Positions 17,669-28,350 of a stretch of DNA of 64,000 nt are shown here, in pieces. The position numbers were made by a program, and so were the translations under genes. Below the pieces are notes generated by a model. That model saw nothing but the letters and a program-made list of their open reading frames with translations, was not told the origin of the DNA and searched no databases. Within the stretch, counting starts at the first letter, position 1; the number at the start of each line of letters is the position of its first letter. The DNA comes from Ideonella alba (lineage in GTDB: Bacteria > Pseudomonadota > Gammaproteobacteria > Burkholderiales > Burkholderiaceae_C), in NCBI RefSeq assembly GCF_018069875.1, contig NZ_JAGQDF010000001.1:434001-498000 (forward strand), written 5' to 3'.

Positions 17669-18141
17669 AGCAGTCGGTGCATGTAGCGGCTGAACGGGTC
17701 CAGCGTGTAGTCGTCGAAGGGGCCGCACTCGACGAAACCCTGGGACAGGTACAGCCCATGCGCGGGTTCGAAGAACGGGCCGGTGCCGGTCTCCAGCAGC
17801 AGCTGCTGCAGGCCGATGCCGCGCGCGTAAGCCATCAGGTGCATCAGCATCTGGCGGCCCAGGCCGTGGCCACGCAGGTCGGCGCGCGAGCGCATCGACT
17901 TGAGCTCGCCACGCGTCATGTCCAGGCGCCTGAGCGCACCGGTGACCACCAGCTCGTCGCCGCCGGGGGTGTCGTACCAGCCGGTGAAGAAGCTGATCTC
18001 GGGGCGGCGCAGCTTGGCCATGTCCAGCGCGTGCACGCTCTCGGGCGGCGAGGTGGCGTGCATGTCGGCCAGGTGCTCGTTCATGAACGCCTCGATGCGC
18101 GGATCGCTGAGGTCGTCCTGGCGGATGCGGAGCAGGGGCAT
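17665..18141 (-). CDS. GNAT-family N-acetyltransferase within the urease operon
   Basis: This 158-residue single-domain GNAT protein shows the acetyl-CoA-binding motif A as [19 protein letters not shown], and motif B around [16 protein letters not shown] near the C-terminus. It lies 7 bases after the ureC stop and overlaps the ureE start by 4 bases, so it is certainly co-transcribed with the urease genes. Its acyl acceptor is unknown. The sequence resembles small acetyltransferases annotated YafP/ElaA-like. A role in urease maturation or in metabolising ammonia-derived compounds is conceivable but unsupported. Confidence 0.9.
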   Translation of the reverse strand: MPLLRIRQDDLSDPRIEAFMNEHLADMHATSPPESVHALDMAKLRRPEISFFTGWYDTPGGDELVVTGALRRLDMTRGELKSMRSRADLRGHGLGRQMLMHLMAYARGIGLQQLLLETGTGPFFEPAHGLYLSQGFVECGPFDDYTLDPFSRYMHRLL

Positions 18142-18148
18142 GGGCGGA

Positions 18149-19887
<1,739 letters not shown>

Positions 19888-19888
<1 letters not shown>

Positions 19889-20193
19889 CACAGCGCTCCC
19901 TGCACCAGGCCGCGAAAGCCCCAGACCGCGCGGTCGCCCGCGTAGTCCACCAGTTCCACCGTGCGCTGCTGGCCCGGCTCGAAGCGCACCGCGGTGCCGC
20001 TGGCGATGTTCAGCCGCATGCCGTGGGCCGCCGCGCGGTCGAAACGCAGGGCGCCGTTGGTCTCGGCGAAGTGGTAGTGCGAGCCCACCTGGATCGGGCG
20101 GTCGCCGGCGTTCTCGACCACCAGCGTCAGCGTGCGGCGGCCGGGGTTGAGGTCGATCTCGCCGGGATCGGTCAGCAGTTCACCTGGAATCAT
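19888..20193 (-). CDS. ureB: urease subunit beta UreB
   Basis: This 101-residue subunit is of normal length for the separate UreB of proteobacterial ureases. It begins [19 protein letters not shown] and contains the hallmark [13 protein letters not shown], followed by [14 protein letters not shown]. It packs with UreA and UreC in the (ABC)3 trimer. The ATG at 20193 leaves 31 bases after ureA; the frame continues upstream without family similarity. Confidence 0.98.
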
Positions 20194-20224
20194 TCGGGGG
20201 CTCCGTGGCACCTTTGTGGTGCGT

Positions 20225-20527
20225 TCAGGCAATGGGTTGGTGCACCGTCACCAGCTTGGTGCCATCGGGGAAGGTGGCCTCGACCTGGATCTCGGGGATC
20301 ATCTCGGGCACGCCGTCCATCACCTGGCTGCGGCCGAGCACGGTCTTGCCGGCGCTCATCAGCTCGGCCACGGTACGGCCGTCGCGCGCGCCTTCCAGGA
20401 TGGCGGCGGTGATCAGCGCCACGGCCTCGGGGTAGTTGAGCTTCAGCCCGCGGGCCAGCCGGCGCTCGGCCAGCAGCGCGGCGGTGAAGATCAGCAGCTT
20501 GTCCTTCTCGCGGGGGGTGAGGTCCAT
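20225..20527 (-). CDS. ureA: urease subunit gamma UreA
   Basis: This 100-residue gamma subunit starts [20 protein letters not shown] and contains [21 protein letters not shown] and the conserved [23 protein letters not shown]. It is the first gene of the leftward urease operon, preceded by a sigma-54-type promoter about 35 bases upstream of the start codon. The longer upstream frame is spurious, because it would run through that promoter and into the divergent kinase gene. Confidence 0.98.
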   Translation of the reverse strand: MDLTPREKDKLLIFTAALLAERRLARGLKLNYPEAVALITAAILEGARDGRTVAELMSAGKTVLGRSQVMDGVPEMIPEIQVEATFPDGTKLVTVHQPIA

Positions 20528-20560
20528 GGTGTGAGGCAGCAGGGCAACAGGGCCGATTCC

Positions 20561-20576
20561 AGCAAGGCCGATGCCA
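20561..20576 (-). promoter_or_regulatory. sigma-54 promoter of the urease operon
   Basis: The minus strand reads TGGCATCGGCCTTGCT. This matches the RpoN consensus TGGCACG-N4-TTGCW closely, with exactly 10 bases between the -24 GG and the -12 GC. Transcription should start near 20550, about 23 bases before the ureA ATG. RpoN promoters need an enhancer-binding activator such as NtrC, so the urease would be induced under nitrogen limitation. The activator site was not identified in the short divergent spacer. Confidence 0.7.
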
Positions 20577-20632
20577 TCTGTCCAGCACCTGGGCCAGGCT
20601 GGTGCGTTTCTTGATGGCATTCGGGGCTTGCC

Positions 20633-23600
20633 ATGGATGCCGCCTCCCCACCCATCACCCCCCGTCCGCAGCAGGTCATCCCGATCCGCCGCGACTACAA
20701 CGCCTGGGTGGCCAGCGAGACGCTGGAGGACTACGCGCTGCGCTTCACGCCGCGCTCGTTCCGCAAATGGAGCACCTGGCGGGTGGCCAACACCGCCTTC
20801 GGTGCCGCCTCCTTCCTGGTGCTCGAAGCGGTGGGCGCCACGCTGCTGGTGCAGCACGGCTTCGTCAACGCCTTCTGGGCCATCCTGGCCACCGGCCTGG
20901 CGATCTTCCTGGCCGGCTGGCCGATCAGCGTCTATGCCGCGCGCCATGGCGTGGACATGGACCTGCTGACGCGCGGCGCCGGCTTCGGCTACCTGGGCTC
21001 GACGATCACCTCGCTGATCTACGCCAGCTTCACCTTCATTTTTTTCGCCCTCGAGGCGGCGATCATGGCCTACGCGCTGGAGCTGGTGGCCGACATCCCG
21101 CCGGCCTGGGGCTATCTGCTCTGCGCACTGGTGGTGATCCCGCTGGTGGCCTATGGCGTGACGGCGCTGTCACGCCTGCAGGTGTGGACGCAGCCGCTGT
21201 GGCTGGCGATGCTGGTGCTGCCCTATGTGGCGGTGTTCCAGGCGCATCCCGACTGGTGGCAGGGCCTGCAGGGCTTCGCCGGCCAGTCCGGCAGCGCGGG
21301 CTTCGACCTGCTGGCCTTTGGCGCTGCCACCACGGTGGGCATGGCCCTGATCACGCAGATGGGCGAGCAGGTCGACTACCTGCGCTTCATGCCCGAGCCC
21401 CGGCCGGGCCAGCGCGTGCGCTGGTGGCTGGCGGTGGCGGCCGGCGGGCCGGGCTGGGTGATCCCGGGCGTGCTGAAGATGCTGGGCGGCGCGCTGCTGG
21501 CCTGGCTGGCGCTGCAGCAGATGGTGCCGCCCGACCGCGCGGTCGATCCCAACCAGATGTACCTGCTGGCCTGGGAGCAGGTGCTGGGTCATTACCACTG
21601 GGCGGTGGCGGCCACCGCGGTGTTCGTGGTGGTGTCGCAGCTGAAGATCAATGTGACCAACGCCTATGCCGGCTCGCTGGCCTGGTCCAACTTCTTCTCG
21701 CGCGCCACCCACAGCCACCCGGGGCGGGTGGTGTGGATGGTGTTCAACCTGCTGATCGCACTGATGCTGATGGAGCTCAGCGTGTTCCAGGCGCTGGAGC
21801 GCGTGCTGGGCCTGTTCGCCAACCTGGCGATCAGCTGGCTGATGGCGGTGGTGGCCGACCTGGTCATCAACAAGCCGCTGGGCTGGAGCCCCAAGGGCAT
21901 CGAGTTCCGCCGCGCGTACCTGCACGACATCAACCCGGTGGGCGTGGGCGCGATGGGCCTGGCCTCGGTGCTGTCGATGGCGGCGCACCTGGGCGCCTTC
22001 GGGCCGATGGCGCAGGCCTTCTCGGCGCTGGTGGCGGCGGTCACCGCCTTCTGCGCGGCACCGGTCATCGCCTGGGCGACGCGCGGGCGCTACTACCTGG
22101 CGCGCGACCCGGCCGCCGATGGCGGGCGCTACCTGGGCGCCGCGCTGCACCGCTGCCTGGTCTGCGAGCGCGAGTACGAGGCCGACGACATGGCCGGCTG
22201 CCCCGCCTACGGTGGATCGATCTGCTCGCTGTGCTGCACGCTCGATGCACGCTGCCAGGACCGCTGCAAGCCCACGCCGCGCATCAGCGACGCGGTCTGG
22301 GGCCGCTGGCGCGGTGCCCTGCGCCGCCTGCTGCCGCGCACCTGGGCCGGCCAGGTCGACACCGGGCTGGGCCAGTACCTGCTGATGATGGCCGTGCTGG
22401 TGCCGCTGCTGGGCGGCCTGGCGGCGCTGCTGGTGCGCCTGGCGCGCTCCGGGCAGGACGGCTATTGGCAGGTCTTCGCGACCATGCTGCTGCTGGCCGC
22501 GGTGGTGGCCTGGTGGCTGGTGCTGGCGCAGCGCAGCCGCGCCGTGGCCCAGGAGGAGACCGAACGCCAGACCGAGGCCCTGGTGCGCGAGATCGACTCG
22601 CACCACCAGACCGACCTGGCCCTGCAGGCCGCCAAGCGCCAGGCCGAGGCCGCCAACCAGGCCAAGACGCGCTACATCACCGCGGTGAGCCATGAACTGC
22701 GCACGCCGCTCAACAGCATCCTCGGCTACGCCCAGCTGCTGGGCGACGACCCGACCATCCCGGCGCAGCGCCGCCCCGCGGTGGAGGTGATCCGCCGCGG
22801 CGGCGAGCACCTGCTGGGCCTGATCGAGGGCACGCTGGACATTGCCCGCATCGAGAGCGGCAAGCTGGCGCTGGACGTGCGCCCGATGCGCCTGCGCGAG
22901 GCCATCCGCGAGCTGGCCACGCTGTTCGAGCAGCAGGCGCAGGCCAAGGGCATCGGCTTTGCCGTCATCGGCGTCGATGCCCTGCCGGAGGCCGTGCGCG
23001 CCGACGAGCGCCGGCTGCGCCAGATCCTGATCAACCTGCTGGGCAACGCGGTGAAGTTCACCCGCCGCGGACAGGTCACGCTGCGCGCCGCCTACAGCGG
23101 CCAGATGGCCCGCTTCGAAGTGGTGGACACCGGCCCCGGCATGGACAGTGCCGAGGTGGCCCGCGTCTTCGAGCCCTTCGAGCGCGGCAGCGCCGCGGGT
23201 GGCAGCGCGGCCGGCGGCACCGGCCTGGGCTTGACGATCAGCCGCATGCTGACCGGCCTGATGGGCGGCGAGCTGACCCTGGACAGCACGCCCGGCCAGG
23301 GCAGCACCTTCCGCCTGAAGCTCTTCCTGCCCGAGGTGGCCGGCGCCCACAGCGCACCGGCGGGCCGCATCCGCCATGCCGGCTATGCCGGGCCGCGCCG
23401 CACGCTGCTGGTGGTCGACAACGAGGAGGCGGACCGCCAGCTGCTGGCCGACCTGCTGCAGCCGCTGGGCTTCACGATCGAGGCGGCCGGCAGCGGCGAA
23501 GAAGCGCTCGCCCGCCTGGCCACGCTGAAGCCCGACGCCATCTTCATGGACCTGGCGATGCCCGGCATCGACGGCTGGGAGACCATCCGCCGCCTGCGCG

Positions 23601-24016
23601 CCCAGGGCCTGAGCCGGGCGCCGCTGGCGGTGGTGTCGGCCAACGCCTTCGACCGGGCGCTGGACCACGACGTGGACCTGCCGCCCGAGGACTTCCTGGT
23701 CAAGCCGGTGCGCCTGGACGACCTGCTGGCCTGGCTGGAGCGGCGCCTGCAGCTGCAATGGATCGATGCGCCGCCGCCGGCCGCCGCACCGGCACCCTTG
23801 CCCGAGACACCGCCGCCCGCCGCCGCCCTGCAGCGCCTGAACGAACTGGTCGGCCTGGGCTACCTGCGCGGCATCATGCAGGAGCTTGACCGCCTGGAGG
23901 CGGCCCATGCCGACAGTGCCGCATTCATCGCCCGGCTGCGCGCGATGGCGCGTGGCTTCCAGCTCGATGCGCTGGCCGACACCCTGAGGAAAGCCCTGGA
24001 TGAGCCCGCCGCCTGA
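20633..24016 (+). CDS. NCS1-type transporter fused to hybrid sensor histidine kinase
   Basis: This 1127-residue membrane protein joins a transporter to a full phosphorelay kinase. About residues 1-490 resemble a nucleobase:cation symporter-1 (purine/cytosine/allantoin family), with some 12 hydrophobic helices and [15 protein letters not shown] and [17 protein letters not shown] Cys-rich segment follows at about 507-545, with eight cysteines including CLVC and CSLCC, likely metal-binding. Then come two more hydrophobic helices, a HisKA domain with H687 in [10 protein letters not shown], an HATPase domain ([26 protein letters not shown]), a receiver with D973 in FMDLAMPG, and a Pro/Ala-linked helical tail. 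It is divergent from ureA and overlaps its response regulator by 17 bases. It may sense urea, purines or allantoin; the ligand is unknown. Confidence 0.9.
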   Translation: MDAASPPITPRPQQVIPIRRDYNAWVASETLEDYALRFTPRSFRKWSTWRVANTAFGAASFLVLEAVGATLLVQHGFVNAFWAILATGLAIFLAGWPISVYAARHGVDMDLLTRGAGFGYLGSTITSLIYASFTFIFFALEAAIMAYALELVADIPPAWGYLLCALVVIPLVAYGVTALSRLQVWTQPLWLAMLVLPYVAVFQAHPDWWQGLQGFAGQSGSAGFDLLAFGAATTVGMALITQMGEQVDYLRFMPEPRPGQRVRWWLAVAAGGPGWVIPGVLKMLGGALLAWLALQQMVPPDRAVDPNQMYLLAWEQVLGHYHWAVAATAVFVVVSQLKINVTNAYAGSLAWSNFFSRATHSHPGRVVWMVFNLLIALMLMELSVFQALERVLGLFANLAISWLMAVVADLVINKPLGWSPKGIEFRRAYLHDINPVGVGAMGLASVLSMAAHLGAFGPMAQAFSALVAAVTAFCAAPVIAWATRGRYYLARDPAADGGRYLGAALHRCLVCEREYEADDMAGCPAYGGSICSLCCTLDARCQDRCKPTPRISDAVWGRWRGALRRLLPRTWAGQVDTGLGQYLLMMAVLVPLLGGLAALLVRLARSGQDGYWQVFATMLLLAAVVAWWLVLAQRSRAVAQEETERQTEALVREIDSHHQTDLALQAAKRQAEAANQAKTRYITAVSHELRTPLNSILGYAQLLGDDPTIPAQRRPAVEVIRRGGEHLLGLIEGTLDIARIESGKLALDVRPMRLREAIRELATLFEQQAQAKGIGFAVIGVDALPEAVRADERRLRQILINLLGNAVKFTRRGQVTLRAAYSGQMARFEVVDTGPGMDSAEVARVFEPFERGSAAGGSAAGGTGLGLTISRMLTGLMGGELTLDSTPGQGSTFRLKLFLPEVAGAHSAPAGRIRHAGYAGPRRTLLVVDNEEADRQLLADLLQPLGFTIEAAGSGEEALARLATLKPDAIFMDLAMPGIDGWETIRRLRAQGLSRAPLAVVSANAFDRALDHDVDLPPEDFLVKPVRLDDLLAWLERRLQLQWIDAPPPAAAPAPLPETPPPAAALQRLNELVGLGYLRGIMQELDRLEAAHADSAAFIARLRAMARGFQLDALADTLRKALDEPAA

Positions 24017-24971
24017 GTCGCCCCCCGGGTTCCTGCTCGACGCCGGTGATGCCGACGTCGTGCTGGTGGTCGACGACGTGCCCGACAACCTGGCCGTGTT
24101 GCATGACGCGCTGGACGAATCCGGCTACACCGTGCTGGTCGCCACCCATGGCGAGGCGGCGCTGGAGCGGGCGCGCCAGGCCCGGCCGCACCTGGTGCTG
24201 CTGGACGCGGTGATGCCCGGCATGGACGGCTTCGAGGTGGCCCGCCGCCTGAAGGCCGACCCCGCCACCGCCGCCATCCCGATCGTCTTCATGACCGGCC
24301 TGACCGATGCCGAGCATGTGGTGCAGGCCTTCGCGGCCGGCGGCATCGACTACGTGACCAAGCCGCTGCGCCCGCGCGAGGTGCTGGCGCGCATCGCCGC
24401 CCATCTGCGCGCTGCCCGCGCCCAGGCCCAGGCGCGCAACGCGCTGGACGCCTTCGGCCATGCCACCCTGGTGCTGCGCCAGCGCGATGGCCGCCGCCTG
24501 TGGCAGACCGCGCTGGCGCGGCAGCTGCTGCGCGAGCATTTCCCCGAGGTGCCTGACGAGCAGTTGCCCGCGCCGCTGCTGGCCTGGGTGCAGGAGGTGG
24601 CGCCCGAGGCCGCCAGCGCGGCCCCCACCCGCCAGTTGCAGACGCCGCGCGGCCGCCTGACGCTGGCCCTGCACCCGATGGGCGAGGACGACGGTGCGCC
24701 CAGCGCCGATGGCGAGTGGCTGCTGGTGCTGCGCGAGGCCAGCGAGGCGGCGCTGATGCTGGCACTGGCCCAGGCCTTTCCGCAACTCACCGCGCGCGAG
24801 CGCGAAGTGCTGTACTGGGTGGTGCAGGGCAAGACCAACCGCGACATCGGCGACATCCTCGGCACCAGCCCGCGCACCGTGCACAAGCACCTGGAGCATG
24901 TGTTCGAGAAGCTGGGCGTGGAAACACGCACGGCGGCGGCCGGCGTGGTCATGGCCCGGATGGGGCGCTGA
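24000..24971 (+). CDS. LuxR-type response regulator paired with NCS1-kinase
   Basis: This 323-residue protein has a receiver domain at residues 20-135 (VLVVDDVPDNLAVLHDAL; phosphoacceptor D69 in LLDAVMPGMDG; Lys in YVTKPLRP). A middle domain of about 120 residues (DAFGHATLVLRQRDGRRLWQ to EWLLVLREA) is also seen in the orphan protein at 13770-14345. A LuxR-type HTH follows at about 263-310 (LTAREREVLYWVVQGKTN, SPRTVHKHLEHVFEKLGV). Its start lies inside the last codons of the kinase, so the two are translationally coupled. Probable targets are the urease or purine/urea uptake genes, by position only. Confidence 0.93.
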   Translation: MSPPPESPPGFLLDAGDADVVLVVDDVPDNLAVLHDALDESGYTVLVATHGEAALERARQARPHLVLLDAVMPGMDGFEVARRLKADPATAAIPIVFMTGLTDAEHVVQAFAAGGIDYVTKPLRPREVLARIAAHLRAARAQAQARNALDAFGHATLVLRQRDGRRLWQTALARQLLREHFPEVPDEQLPAPLLAWVQEVAPEAASAAPTRQLQTPRGRLTLALHPMGEDDGAPSADGEWLLVLREASEAALMLALAQAFPQLTAREREVLYWVVQGKTNRDIGDILGTSPRTVHKHLEHVFEKLGVETRTAAAGVVMARMGR

Positions 24972-24979
24972 GTCACCGT

Positions 24980-25002
24980 TGCGGCGGACAGGGCCCGCCG
25001 CA
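24980..25002. terminator. bidirectional hairpin between convergent genes
   Basis: A perfect 8-base-pair inverted repeat (TGCGGCGG / CCGCCGCA) with a 7-base loop lies between the response regulator and the convergent exported protein gene. The plus-strand side is followed by GCGGTTTCTC, a weak T-rich tail. It probably ends transcription from one or both sides. Confidence 0.55.
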
Positions 25003-25034
25003 GCGGTTTCTCAAGGCCCCTGCGGCAGGTCTGT

Positions 25035-25604
25035 TCAGGTGCCGGCGTATTCCAGCGACGAGTGATGCACCACGATGCGCAGCCGGCCGGTGTCGTCCTT
25101 GACGAACTTCCAGGTCTTGTCGACGGTGGTGACCTGGCCCTTCTTGTTGGTGAGGTGCACCTTGCCCATCGTGGTGGCACTGTCGCCGGCGATGAAGATG
25201 CCGGCGTTGGCCACCTCGCAGCGGGTCCAGCCCTTCAGCGCAAAACCGCTGTCCTTGGGGAAGGCGGGGTCGCCGCCGACGAAGTAGGCCAGCGCGCCGG
25301 CGCGCGTGGTGCGGAAGGTCTGTGGTGCGGTCGTCAGTGTCGGCTTGAACAGCACCGCGCCCATCTGGTAGCCGTAGGCCGAGTCGATGACCTTTTCGGC
25401 CAGGGCTTTGGCCGCGGGCTGACCGCCGCTGTCGTTGGCGGCACTGATGCCGGTCAGCGCCTGGCACCAGGCCTGCTGAGCCGCGATGACCTCCGATTCG
25501 GCGATCGCCTGGTTGACGACGCTGACGTTGGCGTGTGCCGCGCCGGACAGGGCCAGGGTGGCGATCAGGGCGGTGGGACGGCAGCGGTGAAAGGAAGTGT
25601 GCAT
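25035..25604 (-). CDS. exported SnoaL-like protein of unknown function
   Basis: This 189-residue protein has a signal peptide (ALIATLALSGAAHA) and a good ribosome site (GAGGAA) before ATG 25604. The mature part looks like a conserved periplasmic SnoaL/NTF2-like family. It features AWCQALTGIS, the family-typical ALAEKVIDSAYGYQMGAVLF, FRTTRAGALAYFVGGD, TTMGKVHLTNKKGQVTTVDK and a C-terminal LRIVVHHSSLEYA. Relatives in databases are sometimes labelled phosphoribosyl-AMP cyclohydrolase, which the sequence does not support. It is divergent from the two-component system and could be its target. Confidence 0.72.
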   Translation of the reverse strand: MHTSFHRCRPTALIATLALSGAAHANVSVVNQAIAESEVIAAQQAWCQALTGISAANDSGGQPAAKALAEKVIDSAYGYQMGAVLFKPTLTTAPQTFRTTRAGALAYFVGGDPAFPKDSGFALKGWTRCEVANAGIFIAGDSATTMGKVHLTNKKGQVTTVDKTWKFVKDDTGRLRIVVHHSSLEYAGT

Positions 25605-25700
25605 GCTTGTTTCCTCGATGTGGTGTGCCGCCACAGCGATGGCTGAACTAGGTGGCGACCCCATGGATTGCAGCAAGCCGACTTGAACCCGTCCTGAAGT

Positions 25701-25735
25701 GCGCATGAGCAGCGTCTGTCTGGCGCATGAACAGC
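25701..25735 (+). repeat. two 13-base direct repeats with 22-base period upstream of kinase gene
   Basis: GCGCATGARCAGC occurs at 25701-25713 and 25723-25735, start-to-start 22 bases, differing only at one purine. A spacing of two helical turns puts both on one face of the DNA. This fits a dimeric winged-helix response regulator binding upstream of its own operon, or in the divergent promoter shared with the exported protein. It also argues for the kinase start at 25783 rather than at an in-frame ATG at 25699 or 25738. Confidence 0.5.
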
Positions 25736-25782
25736 AGATGAACAAGCCGACGCCGGGCCGTGGCGCGGCCACAATCGGCGCC

Positions 25783-27408
25783 ATGTTTCGTCGACGACTC
25801 ACGCTGGTCCTGGTGCTGTTCGCCTCGGTAGTGGCCCTGGCGGCGGTTCTGGCCGCCGCATCGCTGGTGGTGACCGAGCGGCAGGTGCTGCGGGGGCGGG
25901 TGGCCAGCGACATCGCCACGGGCTTCATCCAGCTCTCGGCACAGAAGCAGCGGCTGAGGACCTGGGTGGCCCAGGTGCAGCAGGGCGCCAACGCCGACCT
26001 GGGCATGCGCAGCGAACTGCTGGCCGCCATGCAGGGCACCTTGCAGCGCTTGAAGGTGCTGGCCGCCCAGGCCGCCGATCTGGATGCCGGCCAGGACGCC
26101 CCTGCCGAGCACCGGCAGCGCCAGGACACGCTGGCGCTGCTGGACCAGAGCGTGGCCGCGCTCGACCGTGCCGTGCGCGATGTCCAGCCGCTGGCCAAAG
26201 GCGTCGACGCCGACCAGGCCTGGCGCGAGCTCTCGCGGGTGTTCGACCTGGTGGAGGGCCATGACATCCGGCGGCTGATCGCCGAGAGCATCGTGCGCGA
26301 AGCGGCCGCGGTGCAGCGCGAGCGGGTGGCCGCCGACAGCACGCTGGCCTGGGTTCGCTGGCTCTGGCTGGCCTCGGCCGCCATGCTGGCAGCCGGCGCG
26401 GTGAGCGCCGCCATCCACTTCGGCCGGGCCTTGCGCCGGCCCCTGGAGCAGCTCAGCGACGGTGCCCGTGCGCTGCAGCAAGGCCAGCTCAGCCACCGCA
26501 TTCCCGAGTCGGGCGATGACGAGTTCTCCGAGGTGGCACGCAGCGTGAACGCCCTGGCAGCCGAGCTGGAACAGCACCGCGCACGCGAGTCGGCGGACCG
26601 CCAGCGCCTGGAGGAGCTGGTGGCCGCGCGCACGCGCGAGCTGGCCGAGGCGCTGGGCTCCCTGCGCCAGGCCGACAGCCAGCGCCGACGGCTCTTCGCC
26701 GACATCAGCCATGAGTTGCGCACACCCACCACGGCCATTCGTGGCGAGGCCGAGATCACGCTGCGGGGCGTGGACAAGCCCCCAGCCGAGTACAAGGATG
26801 CGCTGGCGCGGATCGTCGTCACGGCCCGCCAGCTGGGCCATGTGATCGACGATCTGCTGGCCATGGCGCGCAGCGACATCGACTCGCTGTCGCTGGTGCG
26901 CGAGCCGGTGGACATGGATGAGCTCGCCCATGAGGCGCTGGCGCAGGCGACGGCCCTGGCCCATGTGCATGACGTGGTCTTGGCCGCACCGCCAGCGCGC
27001 ACGGGCCGGCACCTCGTCTCTGGTGATCCGATGCGGCTGCGCCAGCTGGTGATGGTGCTGCTGGACAACGCGCTGCGGTATGCGCGTCCCGGAGGGGAGG
27101 TCTCGCTGGACCTGCGTCATGCTGCTGGTGGCAAGGATGGGTCGGACAGTCTGGTGCTCACCGTGGCGGACCAGGGCATCGGCATTCCCGCGGACGAGCT
27201 GCCGCGGGTCTTCGACCGGCACTTTCGCGGCGCCGAGGCGCGGCGTCGCAGTCCGGACGGCAGCGGGCTCGGTCTGAACATCGCGCGGCAGCTGGCGCAG
27301 GCCCATGGCGGCCGGCTCGAGTTGCGAAGCACAGAAGGCGTGGGCACGCGCGCGATCGTGACGCTGCCCCTGCTGGACGCCGCCGATCTGGGGGCGGCCG
27401 TGGCATGA
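25783..27408 (+). CDS. membrane sensor histidine kinase
   Basis: This 541-residue kinase has a first transmembrane helix in MFRRRLTLVLVLFASVVALA. A periplasmic helical domain of about 150 residues follows, with long amphipathic stretches, then a second helix (LWLASAAMLAAGAVSAAI) and a HAMP linker. The HisKA domain has H310 in FADISHELRTPTTA and the HATPase has N, G1 and G2 boxes (LDNALRYARPGG, DQGIGIPADE, GSGLGLNIARQLA). The ATG at 25783 gives a normal membrane-anchored N-terminus; earlier in-frame starts lack ribosome sites and overlap the repeats at 25701-25735. It overlaps the response regulator gene by 4 bases. Confidence 0.92.
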   Translation: MFRRRLTLVLVLFASVVALAAVLAAASLVVTERQVLRGRVASDIATGFIQLSAQKQRLRTWVAQVQQGANADLGMRSELLAAMQGTLQRLKVLAAQAADLDAGQDAPAEHRQRQDTLALLDQSVAALDRAVRDVQPLAKGVDADQAWRELSRVFDLVEGHDIRRLIAESIVREAAAVQRERVAADSTLAWVRWLWLASAAMLAAGAVSAAIHFGRALRRPLEQLSDGARALQQGQLSHRIPESGDDEFSEVARSVNALAAELEQHRARESADRQRLEELVAARTRELAEALGSLRQADSQRRRLFADISHELRTPTTAIRGEAEITLRGVDKPPAEYKDALARIVVTARQLGHVIDDLLAMARSDIDSLSLVREPVDMDELAHEALAQATALAHVHDVVLAAPPARTGRHLVSGDPMRLRQLVMVLLDNALRYARPGGEVSLDLRHAAGGKDGSDSLVLTVADQGIGIPADELPRVFDRHFRGAEARRRSPDGSGLGLNIARQLAQAHGGRLELRSTEGVGTRAIVTLPLLDAADLGAAVA

Positions 27409-28121
27409 ACATCCTGGTGATCGAGGACGATCCGCGCATCGCCGATTTCCTCTGCCGCGGCTTGCGCGCCGAAGGTCACCGGGTCAGCGCGTTCAACCAG
27501 GGCCCGCAGGGCCTGGAGGCGGCCCGGCAGGCGGGCCGGGACACGCAGGCGCCCGACGGCGCACCGACCCTGTTGGTGCTGGACCTGATGCTGCCAGGCA
27601 TGAGCGGACTGGAGATCTGCCAGACCCTGCGCGCCGAGGGCATCCGGCTGCCCATCTTGATGCTGTCGGCGCTGGGCTCGGTGGAGGACCGGGTGGCCGG
27701 CCTGCGACTCGGTGCCGACGACTACCTGCCCAAACCCTTCGATTTCGAGGAGCTGCTGGCGCGACTGGAATCGCTGGCCCGTCGGAGTCGGGATGTGCAG
27801 CGTGCGACGGCGAACCAACTGGTCGTCGATGACCTGGTCTTCGACCGCGAGCGGATGCAGGCCAGCCGCGCCGGCCGCCCGCTGGCGCTGACCGCCAAGG
27901 AGCTCGCGCTGCTGGAGCTGATGATGAGCGCGCCGGGCCGGCTCCTCAGCCGTGAACGCATCCTGGCCAATGTGTGGGGCAACAGTGAGGACCCGTTGAC
28001 CAACATCGTCGATGTCTACATCCGCCGGCTGCGCGCCAAGATCGACGCGGGCGCTGCGCGACCGCTGATCCACACCGTCCGTGGACTCGGTTACCGGATG
28101 GAGGTGCCCTCGGAGGGTTGA
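27405..28121 (+). CDS. OmpR-family response regulator
   Basis: This 238-residue regulator has a receiver domain (ILVIEDDPRIADFLCRGL; phosphoacceptor D60 in LLVLDLMLPGMSGLE; Lys in DYLPKPFDFEELLARL). Its C-terminal winged helix-turn-helix has LTAKELALLELMMSAPGRLLS and VDVYIRRLRAKID, ending HTVRGLGYRM. It is encoded with its kinase by 4-base overlap. A stretch of extra residues (RDTQAPDGAP) lies between alpha2 and beta3 of the receiver. Candidate binding sites are the repeats at 25701-25735. Confidence 0.95.
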   Translation: MNILVIEDDPRIADFLCRGLRAEGHRVSAFNQGPQGLEAARQAGRDTQAPDGAPTLLVLDLMLPGMSGLEICQTLRAEGIRLPILMLSALGSVEDRVAGLRLGADDYLPKPFDFEELLARLESLARRSRDVQRATANQLVVDDLVFDRERMQASRAGRPLALTAKELALLELMMSAPGRLLSRERILANVWGNSEDPLTNIVDVYIRRLRAKIDAGAARPLIHTVRGLGYRMEVPSEG

Positions 28122-28265
28122 GGCGGGGTCGCTGGGCGCGCTGCGTCGCGGCGCCACGTCCCACTGCGCAGCACGGGCCTCTTCGGAAAGTCCGATCGGT
28201 GTGCAAAGGCGCACGGTCGCAGGCGCCGCGTGCGGTGCGGCCTGGGCGCCGGCCGCGCGTCGATC

Positions 28266-28305
28266 GGTAACATTTCGGTAACAGGTCGCCGGACAATTGG
28301 TAACA
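28266..28305 (+). repeat. three GGTAACA direct repeats, phased at 11 and 22 bases
   Basis: GGTAACA occurs at 28266-28272, 28277-28283 and 28299-28305, start-to-start 11 and 22 bases. An inverted copy (GTTACC) lies at 28333-28338. The set sits just upstream of the SARP/BTAD gene start at 28351. Heptamer direct repeats with an 11-base period are the known binding pattern of SARP-type winged-helix activators, so this is probably an autoregulatory site. This stretch of 28122-28350 has no gene. Confidence 0.65.
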
Positions 28306-28350
28306 CTCCGAGCGCGGACAGGGTGTGATGTCGTTACCGCGCGTGTGCCC

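Noticed and set aside
20600-20615. Sigma-54-like sequence (TGGTGCGTTTCTTGAT) before the NCS1-kinase gene
   Set aside because: Spacing is right but the -12 GC is GA, which normally abolishes RpoN recognition. It is not counted as a promoter.
21170-24088. Long minus-strand open frame opposite the NCS1-kinase gene
   Set aside because: Same reason: rich in His, Gln, Ala and Gly with no motif, while the plus-strand kinase has all catalytic motifs in order.
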